From positions 27,465-91,464 of the forward strand of contig NZ_MLYR01000058.1 of the NCBI RefSeq assembly GCF_001866655.1: a stretch of DNA of 64,000 bases. The letters are read 5' to 3'. Positions 15,298 through 24,120 of the stretch are shown here, one piece after another. Position 1 is the stretch's first letter. Each line of letters starts with the position of its first letter. Source of the DNA: Bacillus sp. MUM 116 (GTDB lineage: Bacteria > Bacillota > Bacilli > Bacillales > Cytobacillaceae). A program made the position numbers and the translations under genes. A model generated the notes under the pieces. The model saw only the letters and a program-made list of their open reading frames with translations. It made no database searches and was not told the DNA's origin.

Positions 15298-15987
15298 ATG
15301 ACCTTAAGAAACTATACTGTTTTAAAAGGAAAAGTTGTGGACACAGCCATCGGCCGCTCTGGAAAACCTCATTTTGAAATTCATATTCGAGATGATCAAG
15401 AGACGAATTATCGAATCGCGGTGAACATTCAGTCAGGAACGCGTCCGTCAGAGGTTCTTTACTATGTTAGCGAGAATTTCAACTCAGAACAAATTACAAA
15501 ATTGCCAGCACTACCATCTGGATTCACTCCCATAACGAACGACAATCGGGACATTGCCCTGGACTATATTCGTGAAGGATTATTCGATCCAAAGGAAATG
15601 GTTGCCCTTCCGCCATTTAAACCGGGTCTTAATAATGATCTAAAAGAAAAAGTAGAGTACTACATCAATGAGGCCAGGGAGAAAAATGCAACACTATATG
15701 CGTATGGTGAGGGGTGGGGACCAGAAGAGCATGAGCCGGACAAGTATTTTGGCTTTTTGCCTGGTAACGGTATCCATGATATCCATATGAATCAGGGGAA
15801 TGTTGGCAAATGGAAAAATGATGATGGAATCTGGCAAGACGGTGGAATCCTCCTTCACTTTGAAGAAGAGAATCGGTGGGCAGGGATTTTCTTAGCCTTC
15901 CAATCTCAATCTTGGTGTACAGATGATAACGGACATGCTGTTAAACCGGTAAGAGAGTGTAATCATTTGAATTCTATACTTAATTAG
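15298..15987 (+). CDS. YukJ family protein (DUF2278)
   Basis: About 229 residues. The YukJ/DUF2278 signatures are all present: YTVLKGKVVD near the N-terminus, HFEIHI..D...YRIAVN, the central LDYIREGLFD, the GFLPGNGIHDIHMNQGN block and the C-terminal WAGIFLAFQSQSW. The family is found in Bacillus and fungi, and its biochemical role is not established. Start 15298 is seven bases after GGAGAGG; ATG 15292 lies too close to it. The gene stands alone, downstream of MITE copy A. Confidence 0.85.
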   Translation: MTLRNYTVLKGKVVDTAIGRSGKPHFEIHIRDDQETNYRIAVNIQSGTRPSEVLYYVSENFNSEQITKLPALPSGFTPITNDNRDIALDYIREGLFDPKEMVALPPFKPGLNNDLKEKVEYYINEAREKNATLYAYGEGWGPEEHEPDKYFGFLPGNGIHDIHMNQGNVGKWKNDDGIWQDGGILLHFEEENRWAGIFLAFQSQSWCTDDNGHAVKPVRECNHLNSILN

Positions 15988-16020
15988 GATTAATACAAAT
16001 ATATATTTGATAGTACCGTT

Positions 16021-16141
16021 AATTTGGACAAGACATACCGTTAATCGCAAAAGACAGTCCGAAAGCGGGGGTGATTCGGACCGGACAGCAAGGAAATGCA
16101 AAAAGCCTGTCCGAAAGGAAAGCAGCGTCAATTCGGACAGG
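16021..16141. repeat. alternating inverted TTCGGACAGG motif cluster
   Basis: Five related motifs occur in 120 bp, mostly in alternating orientation: TTTGGACA (16023), GACAGTCCGAAAG (16053), ATTCGGACCGGACAG (16074), CCTGTCCGAAAGG (16106) and ATTCGGACAGG (16131). Neighbouring copies can pair in competing ways; the last two form a perfect 10-bp stem. It lies between the converging YukJ and gerC genes. Confidence 0.6.
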
Positions 16142-16173
16142 TCAATCAGGCAATCAAAACATCCTTGGCATTG

Positions 16174-17277
16174 TTACTTAATTGTCCCCATCCCGGAAAT
16201 CGTTACATTTACCTTCACGTTCACATCAGCCTTCGAAAAGGCCTTGTTCCATTGATTTTGGACTTTTTTCCACTCTGGATACGTATAAGCTCTTGCATAT
16301 AGCCCATATCCAAAAGGGTCTATTTTAGCGGTTTGCGTTTTCTTTATTAGGCGCTCGAAATCTGCTTTCAGTTTTGTTTGAATGCTCTTTTCCAGTTTGG
16401 CTGCGTCCTTCCTTACATTGAAGGGAAAAAGCATTTCCGTAATGACAATTCGCATTTTTATGTTGGTGTCAAAAATATAATGGCCGTCATACCTGACCTT
16501 TGTTTTTACCTTGATGCTCTGAGTGCCAAAGCTTAACCAATGTTTTTCTTGGCCATTTGGTTTCAACGGGACTGTAATGGTAAATGGAAAATCACCCCTT
16601 TTTTTGTTCTGCAAGATGCGTAATAATTTGTTTTCATGCGGCTTGATGGTCAGCTTGTATAGCCCTTTTTCATCTAACAGAGCCGTTCCAGTCAACATGA
16701 TTTTGTTATTTTTTTTCATCTCGCTAATACTTGCTGTCATCCCTTTTTCAATTATTTGCTCATGAAATTCTTGAAGGGATGTTTTTACCGTTATATTTCT
16801 TCTGTAGGCAGTATCAATTAAATTGGCTAAATACAAAGAGAGACGGGGCTTGTCTTTGGGCCTAAAAAAGATGACGTCCGAAACAGGCCCATCTACGGCG
16901 ACCATTCGTGTAGTTACCGTATTTTTGGGGTCCCGATAGAAGGGATCAAGGTACTTCGTCCAGTCTTTTTGTTTTAGAAGGCGTTTCCCGAGTAAAAATA
17001 CTTGGGTTTTAGTTCCGGATGTCAATGCCATCACCGTGGTATCGAATAGTTCCCTGGAATTTCTTATCGTATAAGCTTTCACAGCGATTTTCTCCTCTTT
17101 CATCGGCGCTTCTTTGTTAAAGACCGGACTTGCCATGTACACCATTAAATGATTATCCTCATCCAAATCCAAACCAAGGATAAGTGAAAGCGTGACATCC
17201 TCCACATTGATTTGGTCCGCGCATCCTGTTATCAGAAAAAACGAAAAAAACAGGCAATATAATATTTTTCTTTTCAA
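16174..17277 (-). CDS. Ger(x)C family spore germination lipoprotein (gerAC type)
   Basis: 367 residues. The lipoprotein signal peptide ends in LITGC (Cys at about 19), followed by the family opening DQINVEDVTLSLILGLDLDED and the C-terminal Ger(x)C domain. In GerA-type receptors the C subunit is a lipoprotein on the outer face of the spore inner membrane. The gene is third in the operon and overlaps gerB by four bases. Which germinant the receptor senses cannot be told from sequence. Confidence 0.92.
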   Translation of the reverse strand: MKRKILYCLFFSFFLITGCADQINVEDVTLSLILGLDLDEDNHLMVYMASPVFNKEAPMKEEKIAVKAYTIRNSRELFDTTVMALTSGTKTQVFLLGKRLLKQKDWTKYLDPFYRDPKNTVTTRMVAVDGPVSDVIFFRPKDKPRLSLYLANLIDTAYRRNITVKTSLQEFHEQIIEKGMTASISEMKKNNKIMLTGTALLDEKGLYKLTIKPHENKLLRILQNKKRGDFPFTITVPLKPNGQEKHWLSFGTQSIKVKTKVRYDGHYIFDTNIKMRIVITEMLFPFNVRKDAAKLEKSIQTKLKADFERLIKKTQTAKIDPFGYGLYARAYTYPEWKKVQNQWNKAFSKADVNVKVNVTISGMGTIK

Positions 17278-18374
17278 TGGCCTACCCTCCGACGGTACTT
17301 TTCATATATCCAGCTATAAACCCATAAAAAGGGAGGAGCTGCATATGCCAATTGCAGCCCTCCCTTAACAAGTATGTTTTGCCATCTTTCCGATTCAATC
17401 CAAGTAGGGTGGAGCCAAAAAACTAAACCTATAATTATTATTAATAAAATGATTACATGAGGACTATGATCCTGTTTTCCCAGCAATTGACTTGAACAAA
17501 ATGTTACAAAGTATACGATAGGCATCCAGGCTGTGGAAACCACAATCAGATAATGAGCCAATAAAATCATGTCAAAACGCTCCAAAAAGCGAAATTCAAT
17601 TAATTTAAGTAAATTAAGGACGGGTTGATTAAATTCTAATATCCCATCGGGGCTAAAATAGGCAAAACAAACAATCGTCACAAATAAATAAAACAACATC
17701 GTCAAGGTGTTGGCAATGGTGATTCCGAGCACCGCATGCTGCTTTTTTTGTAAAAAAGGGTATAAGAAGAACGCAACTTCAAATCCCAAAAAGGAAAAAG
17801 CAGTAGTGGGCACGGCTGAAAATACTGGTTTCCACCCCTCTTTCAGTAAAGGAAGAAAGTGCAGCCAATTTCCATCCCTTAGCGGAATCAAGAAAAAAAG
17901 CGGAATCCACATCACCATATAAAAAGATAGTTCGGAGTATCTGCCTAAAATGCGAATCCCGTTGCGGACAACCAAAAAAGTGGGAATCGAGAACAACAGT
18001 AAAATGATGTAATCAGGGGTTCTAGGCAGAAACCATGCCTTGATATAAAGGCAGCCATTCACAAGAATGATACCAGCATAAAAAGCAAAGTACACCATGT
18101 AAACCAGGATTACTGCTTTCCCAATTATTTTTCCGAATAATCGTATTAAAATTTCGTAAAGAGTATCATTTGGGTATCTTTCCCCTATTTTTACAATAAC
18201 AATGCTGGCCGCCACGGAAAAAATCCATCCGATTAGGATAGCGATCCACCCGTCTGTTCCCGCTTTTTCTGCAAGTACACGTGGAAGTGACAGAACACCT
18301 GTTGCCACCTGCGTTCCATTAATTAAGAAAATATACTGCATAAGAGTGATTTCATTATAGGCATATTTTTTCAT
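17274..18374 (-). CDS. GerAB/GerKB family spore germination permease
   Basis: 366 residues with about ten membrane spans and the endospore-germination permease opening MQYIFLINGTQVATGVLSLPR. It belongs to the amino-acid/polyamine transporter-like fold. In GerA-type receptors this B subunit is the ligand-binding membrane component. It begins four bases after the gerA stop codon and overlaps gerC by four bases, so the three genes are translationally coupled. Confidence 0.93.
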   Translation of the reverse strand: MKKYAYNEITLMQYIFLINGTQVATGVLSLPRVLAEKAGTDGWIAILIGWIFSVAASIVIVKIGERYPNDTLYEILIRLFGKIIGKAVILVYMVYFAFYAGIILVNGCLYIKAWFLPRTPDYIILLLFSIPTFLVVRNGIRILGRYSELSFYMVMWIPLFFLIPLRDGNWLHFLPLLKEGWKPVFSAVPTTAFSFLGFEVAFFLYPFLQKKQHAVLGITIANTLTMLFYLFVTIVCFAYFSPDGILEFNQPVLNLLKLIEFRFLERFDMILLAHYLIVVSTAWMPIVYFVTFCSSQLLGKQDHSPHVIILLIIIIGLVFWLHPTWIESERWQNILVKGGLQLAYAAPPFLWVYSWIYEKYRRRVGH

Positions 18375-18378
18375 TGTC

Positions 18379-19908
18379 TCACCTTTTCGTGCGATTTCTC
18401 CCTTGGCGAATCAATCGATCAGCCCCAGTGCCGTTTGGGCGCTTTTTCATTACCCATAGAGGCAAACGCAAAAAGGCATCCTTCATATCGGCAATTCGGA
18501 AAGGAGCTAAAGGACTTCCATAAGGAGTGCCTAACGATTCAAGACTAATTAAGTGGGCAACTAAGGTCATCCCTCCGATCACAATCCCAATCACACCAAA
18601 AAAGGATGCTGCTAGCATTAAAGGAAATCTTAATAGTCTAATGGAAGAACTCATGTCATAATTGGGAATGTTATAAGAAGCGATGGCTGTAATGGCAACG
18701 ACTATGATCATAATGTTGCTTACAATTCCCGCCTGTACCGCCGCTTGTCCAATGATAATGCCGCCCACAATGCCAATTGTCTGACCGATTGGAGAGGGAA
18801 GCCTGAGTGCGGCTTCCCTCATTAACTCTAAGGTTACTTCCATCAGAAGCGCTTCCATCACAGGTGAGAGGGGAACTTGTATCCTGGATTCTGCAATCGA
18901 TAACAAGAGCTTCATAGGGATGACTTCATAATTGAAGGAGATGAACGCAACATAAGTCGCGGGCAAAAATAAAGCAATTGCCAAGGCGATAAAACGCAAT
19001 AGCCGGATAAATGTAGCAACTAACCAACGTGTCCCATAATCATCGATTCCCTGAAAAAAAGACATAAAATTTGTCGGAGCAATTAATACACTCGGAGAAC
19101 GATCCAAAATTATGGCAAATCTCCCCTGAAGAATATGGGATGCAACTGAATCAGGTCTTTCGGTCAAAATATATTGCGGAAAGGGTGAAAATGGATTATC
19201 TTCAATGTATTCGATCAGTTCGCCTGTATTAATGATCGCGTCCACTTTTATCTTTTGAATCCGTGTTTCCAGTTCACTAAGCACTTCTTCCGAAGCCACA
19301 TCTCTCAAATATAAAATGGAAACTTTTGATTTCCCTCGAATACCGACTGTCATCTCTTTCAAAATTAATTCCTGATGGGGAATATACCTGCGAATTAATG
19401 CGATATTTTGACTCCCTGTTTCTACAAATCCTTGATGAGCACCTTTTAGAGATATTTCGTTTTGAGGATCGTTAATGTCTCTTTGCGGCCATCCTTTTGT
19501 ACTTAATTGATAACCTGAAGTTTGGCCGCTTAACAATAAAATGCTATCTCCTCCTAAAATAGCATTTTCGATTTGACTCCATGTATGGACGATATCAACT
19601 TCTCCCAATGTGATGGGCAGTTCCAAATTATGGTCGAACGAACTTTGTATTAAAGGCCTCAGAACATGGTTTTGGATGGCATCTTTATCCGTTAATCCTT
19701 TCAGGTACACCAAAGCGGCATCTGTCTTATTCCCAGCAATTTTAAATCGCCGAATGACTAAATCTGGTGCTTGGGAAAAAAACATTTGAAGTTTCTCAGT
19801 ATTTTGGGATAAATCGGAATAAAGGACATCATCATCCACCGTTTTTTTCTGAAGGTTAGAGTATCGAGATGAGCGCTGACCTTTTAAATGCCTCCGAAAA
19901 TCAAACAT
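18379..19908 (-). CDS. GerA/GerK family germinant receptor subunit A
   Basis: About 509 residues. The large N-terminal cytoplasmic domain contains YLKGLTDKDAIQNHVLRPL and ends near ILTERPDSVASHILQGRFAIILDRSPSVLIAP. About five membrane spans follow, then a short basic tail. Start choice: the long frame begins at TTG 19965, but a sigma-G promoter sits at 19950-19978 on this strand, so transcription should start near 19943, downstream of that codon. ATG 19908 follows AAAGGG at a suitable distance and is chosen; ATG 19929 is the alternative. First gene of a gerABC operon expressed in the forespore. Confidence 0.9.
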   Translation of the reverse strand: MFDFRRHLKGQRSSRYSNLQKKTVDDDVLYSDLSQNTEKLQMFFSQAPDLVIRRFKIAGNKTDAALVYLKGLTDKDAIQNHVLRPLIQSSFDHNLELPITLGEVDIVHTWSQIENAILGGDSILLLSGQTSGYQLSTKGWPQRDINDPQNEISLKGAHQGFVETGSQNIALIRRYIPHQELILKEMTVGIRGKSKVSILYLRDVASEEVLSELETRIQKIKVDAIINTGELIEYIEDNPFSPFPQYILTERPDSVASHILQGRFAIILDRSPSVLIAPTNFMSFFQGIDDYGTRWLVATFIRLLRFIALAIALFLPATYVAFISFNYEVIPMKLLLSIAESRIQVPLSPVMEALLMEVTLELMREAALRLPSPIGQTIGIVGGIIIGQAAVQAGIVSNIMIIVVAITAIASYNIPNYDMSSSIRLLRFPLMLAASFFGVIGIVIGGMTLVAHLISLESLGTPYGSPLAPFRIADMKDAFLRLPLWVMKKRPNGTGADRLIRQGRNRTKR

Positions 19909-19949
19909 CAACTCCGTCCCTTTCCGCATTTGCTTTAAGATTTTGTTTT

Positions 19950-19978
19950 TAGTATGTATTTTCAAAGGAAAAATATTC
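19950..19978 (-). promoter_or_regulatory. sigma-G (forespore) promoter of the gerABC operon
   Basis: On the minus strand, GAATA (-35) and CATACTA (-10) are separated by 17 bases, matching the sigma-G consensus. Predicted transcription start near 19943, giving a leader of about 35 nt before ATG 19908. Confidence 0.75.
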
Positions 19979-20162
19979 TAATGCAGAACTAAAGAAGGAA
20001 ATAGAGGTCTTTATCCAATCTCCTTTTATTGCTTATCCTGAAGAGGTGGAGTTTGTTACAAAGAAAAAATTCATGGGTTTTATGAAGACCGAATCACCCA
20101 ATTACCAAAAGAGTTTCGGTCTTCACACCTTGTATGGAGATCGATTTTCACCGTGTCCTTAA
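19953..20162 (+). pseudogene. possible gene remnant with no start codon (about 69 codons)
   Basis: An open frame without any start codon gives plausible protein text (KYSNAELKKEIEVF, then FIAYPEEVEFVTKKK, then SFGLHTLYGDRFSPCP, stop). It could be the 3' end of a decayed gene on the plus strand, truncated on its left by the gerA region. I do not recognise the family. A 10-bp inverted repeat (20084-20093 with 20115-20124) lies within it. An accidental open frame cannot be excluded. Confidence 0.25.
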
Positions 20163-20168
20163 AGAGAA

Positions 20169-21158
20169 TTACTTCGGTAATTCTCTGCGGTCAACTGAAT
20201 GCGGTGGTTCCTCAAACCATCCATTGGCAATCATGATATTTGCACAGTCTTCAGCTAACTTTACATCTCTTGCGATGGCAGACGAATTTTTAAGCCCTAA
20301 ATCACGCCGCATCGAACCTGCCAATGCGGTACCATAATAAGCCATGGCAGCTTGAATTAAGAAAGCACAATGGAACATCATTAATTTATCCGAAAAAGGT
20401 GCAATTTGGGAATCCGTAATATGAGTATCCCAGGAAGTGGTAGAATTGATAAAGTCATCATGTAGGATCGAACTGAAAATCGAAATATGTTCTTCTGCCA
20501 ATTCGACCACTTGTTTAAAAAAAGTTCGAATTTCTTTTGATTGAGCGGTTTGACTAAAACCAAGTACTAAGTCCTTTGTAAGGGTACTTTTTTGTAAATT
20601 GAAAAAAAGACTGCTAATTTCAATCACGTTCAATGGACGATGGTTACCGAACCAACCAGCTAGAAAGCTTTGTTTTTCGGCAAATTCAATTTTTTCCGGA
20701 AGCACAATTTTGGGGGTGCGTTCCAAAAGTCCTTTAGATTCCAGCTTCTCTAATGTAGTATCATACAACTCAGCTGCTCTTTTATATGCTTCTGTATAAA
20801 ATTGACGAACGTCAGAGCTATGGGACGTGGTTAACCCGAGAGAATAGCCAGTTAGTCCATGTATCGTCATTTGATGAAGATAAAAAAGCCAAAAATCGTC
20901 TGAAAATAATCGTGGTGCATTTAAATGGACATCTTCATCCGTAAATCCATGTGGAATAGGAAAATTTTCATTATTGAAGAAAACGGTAATTTTTTGAACA
21001 AGATCGTTTGATAGCTGCAAAGCTGTATCGAATATTTGATGGATTTCAGGATCCGTAATGGTTTGTAAAGCATATTTGTTCACGCAGGTTCCCATCGTAT
21101 TATTCATATAAGGAGTCCAAAGATTGGATAAATTAAGTGAAACTATGTTTTTCTCCAT
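20169..21158 (-). CDS. DUF3231 family protein
   Basis: 329 residues made of two similar helical halves, as in DUF3231: SNLWTPYMNN near the start, LTGYSLGLTTSHSSDVRQFYTEAYKRAAELYD in the middle, WFGNHRPLNVIEISSLFFN, and the C-terminal NGWFEEPPHSVDRREL. The family is Bacillus-rich and ferritin-like in appearance; its role is unknown, though sporulation has been suggested for relatives. GGAGG precedes the ATG. It lies between the gerA operon and the VanW gene, all on the minus strand. Confidence 0.88.
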   Translation of the reverse strand: MEKNIVSLNLSNLWTPYMNNTMGTCVNKYALQTITDPEIHQIFDTALQLSNDLVQKITVFFNNENFPIPHGFTDEDVHLNAPRLFSDDFWLFYLHQMTIHGLTGYSLGLTTSHSSDVRQFYTEAYKRAAELYDTTLEKLESKGLLERTPKIVLPEKIEFAEKQSFLAGWFGNHRPLNVIEISSLFFNLQKSTLTKDLVLGFSQTAQSKEIRTFFKQVVELAEEHISIFSSILHDDFINSTTSWDTHITDSQIAPFSDKLMMFHCAFLIQAAMAYYGTALAGSMRRDLGLKNSSAIARDVKLAEDCANIMIANGWFEEPPHSVDRRELPK

Positions 21159-21339
21159 TACCTATCCTCCAAAATTTTAATTTAAAGATCATACTTATTT
21201 GGATGTATAAGAGATTAGTTGTTAATCGACTTAGCGGGTATCATTTAGATGTTATGCTTCTCTTTTGTAACCGATTTTATGTGGATTTGCCCTCAAAAAA
21301 TGTCCTTTTTCATTCGGCCCATACAACAAATAGATATAT

Positions 21340-21363
21340 CCCAAGTAAGTAGCCTTACTTGGG
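21340..21363 (-). terminator. hairpin at the end of the VanW gene
   Basis: A 10-bp perfect stem CCCAAGTAAG with CTTACTTGGG and a four-base loop overlaps the stop codon of the VanW gene. The following minus-strand sequence is AT-rich but lacks a clean T-run. Confidence 0.55.
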
Positions 21364-22254
21364 CAGGCGATTTTGTTCATTCGGAAGGTATGGGACTTTT
21401 TTGGGAATATAGGTTATAACATCCGAAGAATAGACCTCGATCATTAGTTTGTTATTTACCGTTTTGGATTGAATGAGGATCGGTTGATTGTAATTATTTT
21501 TAAAAACCAAATCGGGTCCGTCCCAACTCACCGTCGCATCTCGTCCTGGTGGAACGTAGGAAACTTCTTTGGTGTGAGATTGACGTTGAAGAATATTTAG
21601 TCCCGCATTATCCACTGCATTAAAAAGGGTAGTCGATACCTGACAAATGCCACCGCCAATATCCTCTGATAATTCCCCTTTAATGATTACGGGTGCCGAC
21701 ATATATCCTTTTCCTGCTGTTCTTTTTCCAACCACTTTATTAAAGGAAAATGTTTCACCTGGGAATAAAACATAGTTGTTGACTGCTTCGGCAGCAAGAT
21801 AAATATTTTTGTTGCGTTCTTTATTATGGTTGTTGAAGGATGTTACATAGCTCCCGATTTTTTCACTGCGGATATTTCCAAGTAATTCACTGTCGACTCT
21901 GGGGTACACTTCCTTTAAGGGAACCTCTAATTGAGACGAACCATTGTTAAAATAATAAGAATAAACTTGTTCTGTAAAGGTTTTACGGTCTAACATGGAA
22001 CCGGGTTTTTCGGGAATGATATTCCCGTGACGATCTAACATTGCATTTTTTGGCTCTTTTGAAACACTTTTATCGATTATATTTATCCATTTTTCAAATT
22101 TTTCTATGTTCATGGGTAACCCGGGTATGTTCATGGAAAGGTCGGAACGATTAACAGAGGACAAAGGCTGCCCATTGTTTGTAATGAATAGGCTTCCGGG
22201 CGCATTTACTTGCTGAGATAATATGATTAGTCCAAGCAACCAACTTAGGTTCAT
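21355..22254 (-). CDS. VanW family protein, secreted
   Basis: 299 residues with an N-terminal hydrophobic export segment and a VanW domain: AAEAVNNYVLFPGETFSFNKVVGKRTAGKGY, then the hallmark GGGICQVSTTLFNAV and SYVPPGRDATV. VanW accompanies some glycopeptide-resistance clusters but is common in Firmicutes without resistance, and its activity is unknown. Here it lies downstream of a VanRS-like two-component system on the same strand, separated by an inserted MITE copy. No vanH, vanA or vanX homologue is in the window. GGAGG precedes the ATG. Confidence 0.88.
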   Translation of the reverse strand: MNLSWLLGLIILSQQVNAPGSLFITNNGQPLSSVNRSDLSMNIPGLPMNIEKFEKWINIIDKSVSKEPKNAMLDRHGNIIPEKPGSMLDRKTFTEQVYSYYFNNGSSQLEVPLKEVYPRVDSELLGNIRSEKIGSYVTSFNNHNKERNKNIYLAAEAVNNYVLFPGETFSFNKVVGKRTAGKGYMSAPVIIKGELSEDIGGGICQVSTTLFNAVDNAGLNILQRQSHTKEVSYVPPGRDATVSWDGPDLVFKNNYNQPILIQSKTVNNKLMIEVYSSDVITYIPKKVPYLPNEQNRLPK

Positions 22255-22314
22255 GTGATGGACACCTCCTTAATCTTATTATGAATTGAAAATGTCCTTT
22301 CAATGTATTATTTA

Positions 22315-22476
22315 GACTCTTTTCGTAAACTTTGTTGCTTTTGGACCTTAATAAGGGCCATTTACTAAGTCTCTAGGCAATTTTCGCAAATGTTCTTACG
22401 AAAAGATGCCACGCAGCAATTTGTTATACGGGTTGATGAACTTATACGAAAAACAACAATCTATGCGAAAATAGCC
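22315..22476 (-). mobile_element. MITE-like element, copy B (162 bp, inverted)
   Basis: Same element as copy A in the opposite orientation. Ends are GACTCTTTTCGTAAA (left) and TGCGAAAATAGCC (right). Flanking 8-mers ATTATTTA (22307-22314) and ATTATTAA (22477-22484) agree at 7 of 8 positions, as expected for an older target duplication. It lies between the histidine kinase and VanW genes. Confidence 0.88.
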
Positions 22477-22524
22477 ATTATTAAAATTAACCAATAAAAA
22501 AGGATCGTCCATCTGACGATCCAG

Positions 22525-24120
22525 CTACAATCTTCCATTGATCGGCAAACTGATCAACAGTTGAATGACTTGATTTTTATAATCCACTTGAATGGTTCCA
22601 TGATGGAGCCCAATAATGCTTTTGGTTATTGCTAATCCTAATCCTGCTCCAGACTTACTAGAGGAACGGGAAGTATCGACGCGATAAAAACGATCAAATA
22701 ACCTGTTGACCTCTTCTTCAGATAGGGATTCACATGGATTGGATATCGAAATTTGTACAGAATGTTTATTTTTAATCATCCTTACATGAATGTCTCCTGG
22801 AGGTGTGCTATATTTGATGGCATTGGTCAGTATATTTTCCAATGCCCGCACCATTTGATTCGGATCAACCTCCATCAAAATGGGCTCTTTTGGAAGATTG
22901 CTCATAAACTTCACATGGTGATCTTTCGCGATCGGATCCAGTTCATCCATTAGCTGCCGCAGCATTTGATTCAGGCTGACTTTTTCCTTTTTGAGCTGTA
23001 CCCCCTCATAATTTAACCGGGTAAAATCAAATAAATCCTCCACTAATTTTTTTAATTGCTCCGATTTTCCATAGGCAATATCAACATATTCATTTAATTG
23101 CGTTGGATTCTGGTATTGATGATCTTTCACCAGTCGCAAATAGCCCATCACCGAAGTTAAAGGGGTGCGTAAATCATGGGAGACATTGGTGATCAGCTCA
23201 TCCTTTAATTTTTCGGTTTGTCTTTGCCTTTCAATCATTTCGTTTAATTCCGAAGCCATATAATTGATATTGGTTGCAAGCGACCCTAATTCATCTTGAC
23301 TTTTCTCGCGAATCCGATAGTCTAATTTTCCTTTTGCGATTTCCATCAAACCCAGTGCAATCTCCTCAATTTCTTTCATTTTCCGTTGGGTAATCAAATA
23401 AAAACAGATAATAAACGTAATCAGTCCAAGCAGATACGGTGTCACTCCGGCTTCTGCTACATAAAAGGCCTTCGCTTTCGGGACACCCGTTACAATTAAA
23501 TAGTTTTTTCCGCCATTAAGGGAGATTGGATAGAATCTTGTAATCTTCGGGTGCTCCTCATGCTCTTTTCCGACGAAAGCTTCTTGGGCATTTTTCATTG
23601 CATCCTGAAGATTTACTTGGGTATCGTTTACTCCACCCGTTTTATAAAGGACCTTCCCATCCAAATCGGCAATCACAGTATTAAGGTTATTTTTTTGCTT
23701 GGGTGTATTAATTAGGTATTGAATTAATTCCTTTTTGGTTAAATGATAGGCTGAATTCCCGCTATTTGGAATGGATAACCATTCCTCATTCCCCTTTGTG
23801 GCTGGGAGGGGCCGGTTGAGATACGTCTTTTTAAAAACAGGATCTTCAACCCCCAATTCATTCACAAGCCCGTTCATATCTTGATTCATCTGCTTAAATT
23901 GCCGGACCATATTTCGCGCGCTTTCATCGATGCTGACAATTCCTTCGGTAAAATCAAGCCTCCGATCTTGATTCACAAAAAAGGGGCTTGAGGCAAAACC
24001 GACAAGCAGAGATATCAAAATACAAATGGCGAAGGCTAAGATCACCTGGATTCGGATGCTTGTCTTCACGGGATAAATCAGTTTACCCCAATAGCTGCCG
24101 TTTGAAAGTTTATTGTTCAA
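22525..24120 (-). CDS. VanS-like sensor histidine kinase
   Basis: 531 residues: span at about 26-47, an extracytoplasmic sensor of about 180 residues, second span at about 226-244, HAMP domain, phosphoacceptor His315 in NVSHDLRTPLTSVMGYL, and the ATPase domain with N-box NILTNAIKYS, an F-box region and GAGLGLAITKSII. The dimerisation region is VanS-like, but such kinases also control general envelope stress. The gene overlaps the response-regulator gene by 11 bases. The ligand is unknown. Confidence 0.9.
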   Translation of the reverse strand: MNNKLSNGSYWGKLIYPVKTSIRIQVILAFAICILISLLVGFASSPFFVNQDRRLDFTEGIVSIDESARNMVRQFKQMNQDMNGLVNELGVEDPVFKKTYLNRPLPATKGNEEWLSIPNSGNSAYHLTKKELIQYLINTPKQKNNLNTVIADLDGKVLYKTGGVNDTQVNLQDAMKNAQEAFVGKEHEEHPKITRFYPISLNGGKNYLIVTGVPKAKAFYVAEAGVTPYLLGLITFIICFYLITQRKMKEIEEIALGLMEIAKGKLDYRIREKSQDELGSLATNINYMASELNEMIERQRQTEKLKDELITNVSHDLRTPLTSVMGYLRLVKDHQYQNPTQLNEYVDIAYGKSEQLKKLVEDLFDFTRLNYEGVQLKKEKVSLNQMLRQLMDELDPIAKDHHVKFMSNLPKEPILMEVDPNQMVRALENILTNAIKYSTPPGDIHVRMIKNKHSVQISISNPCESLSEEEVNRLFDRFYRVDTSRSSSKSGAGLGLAITKSIIGLHHGTIQVDYKNQVIQLLISLPINGRL

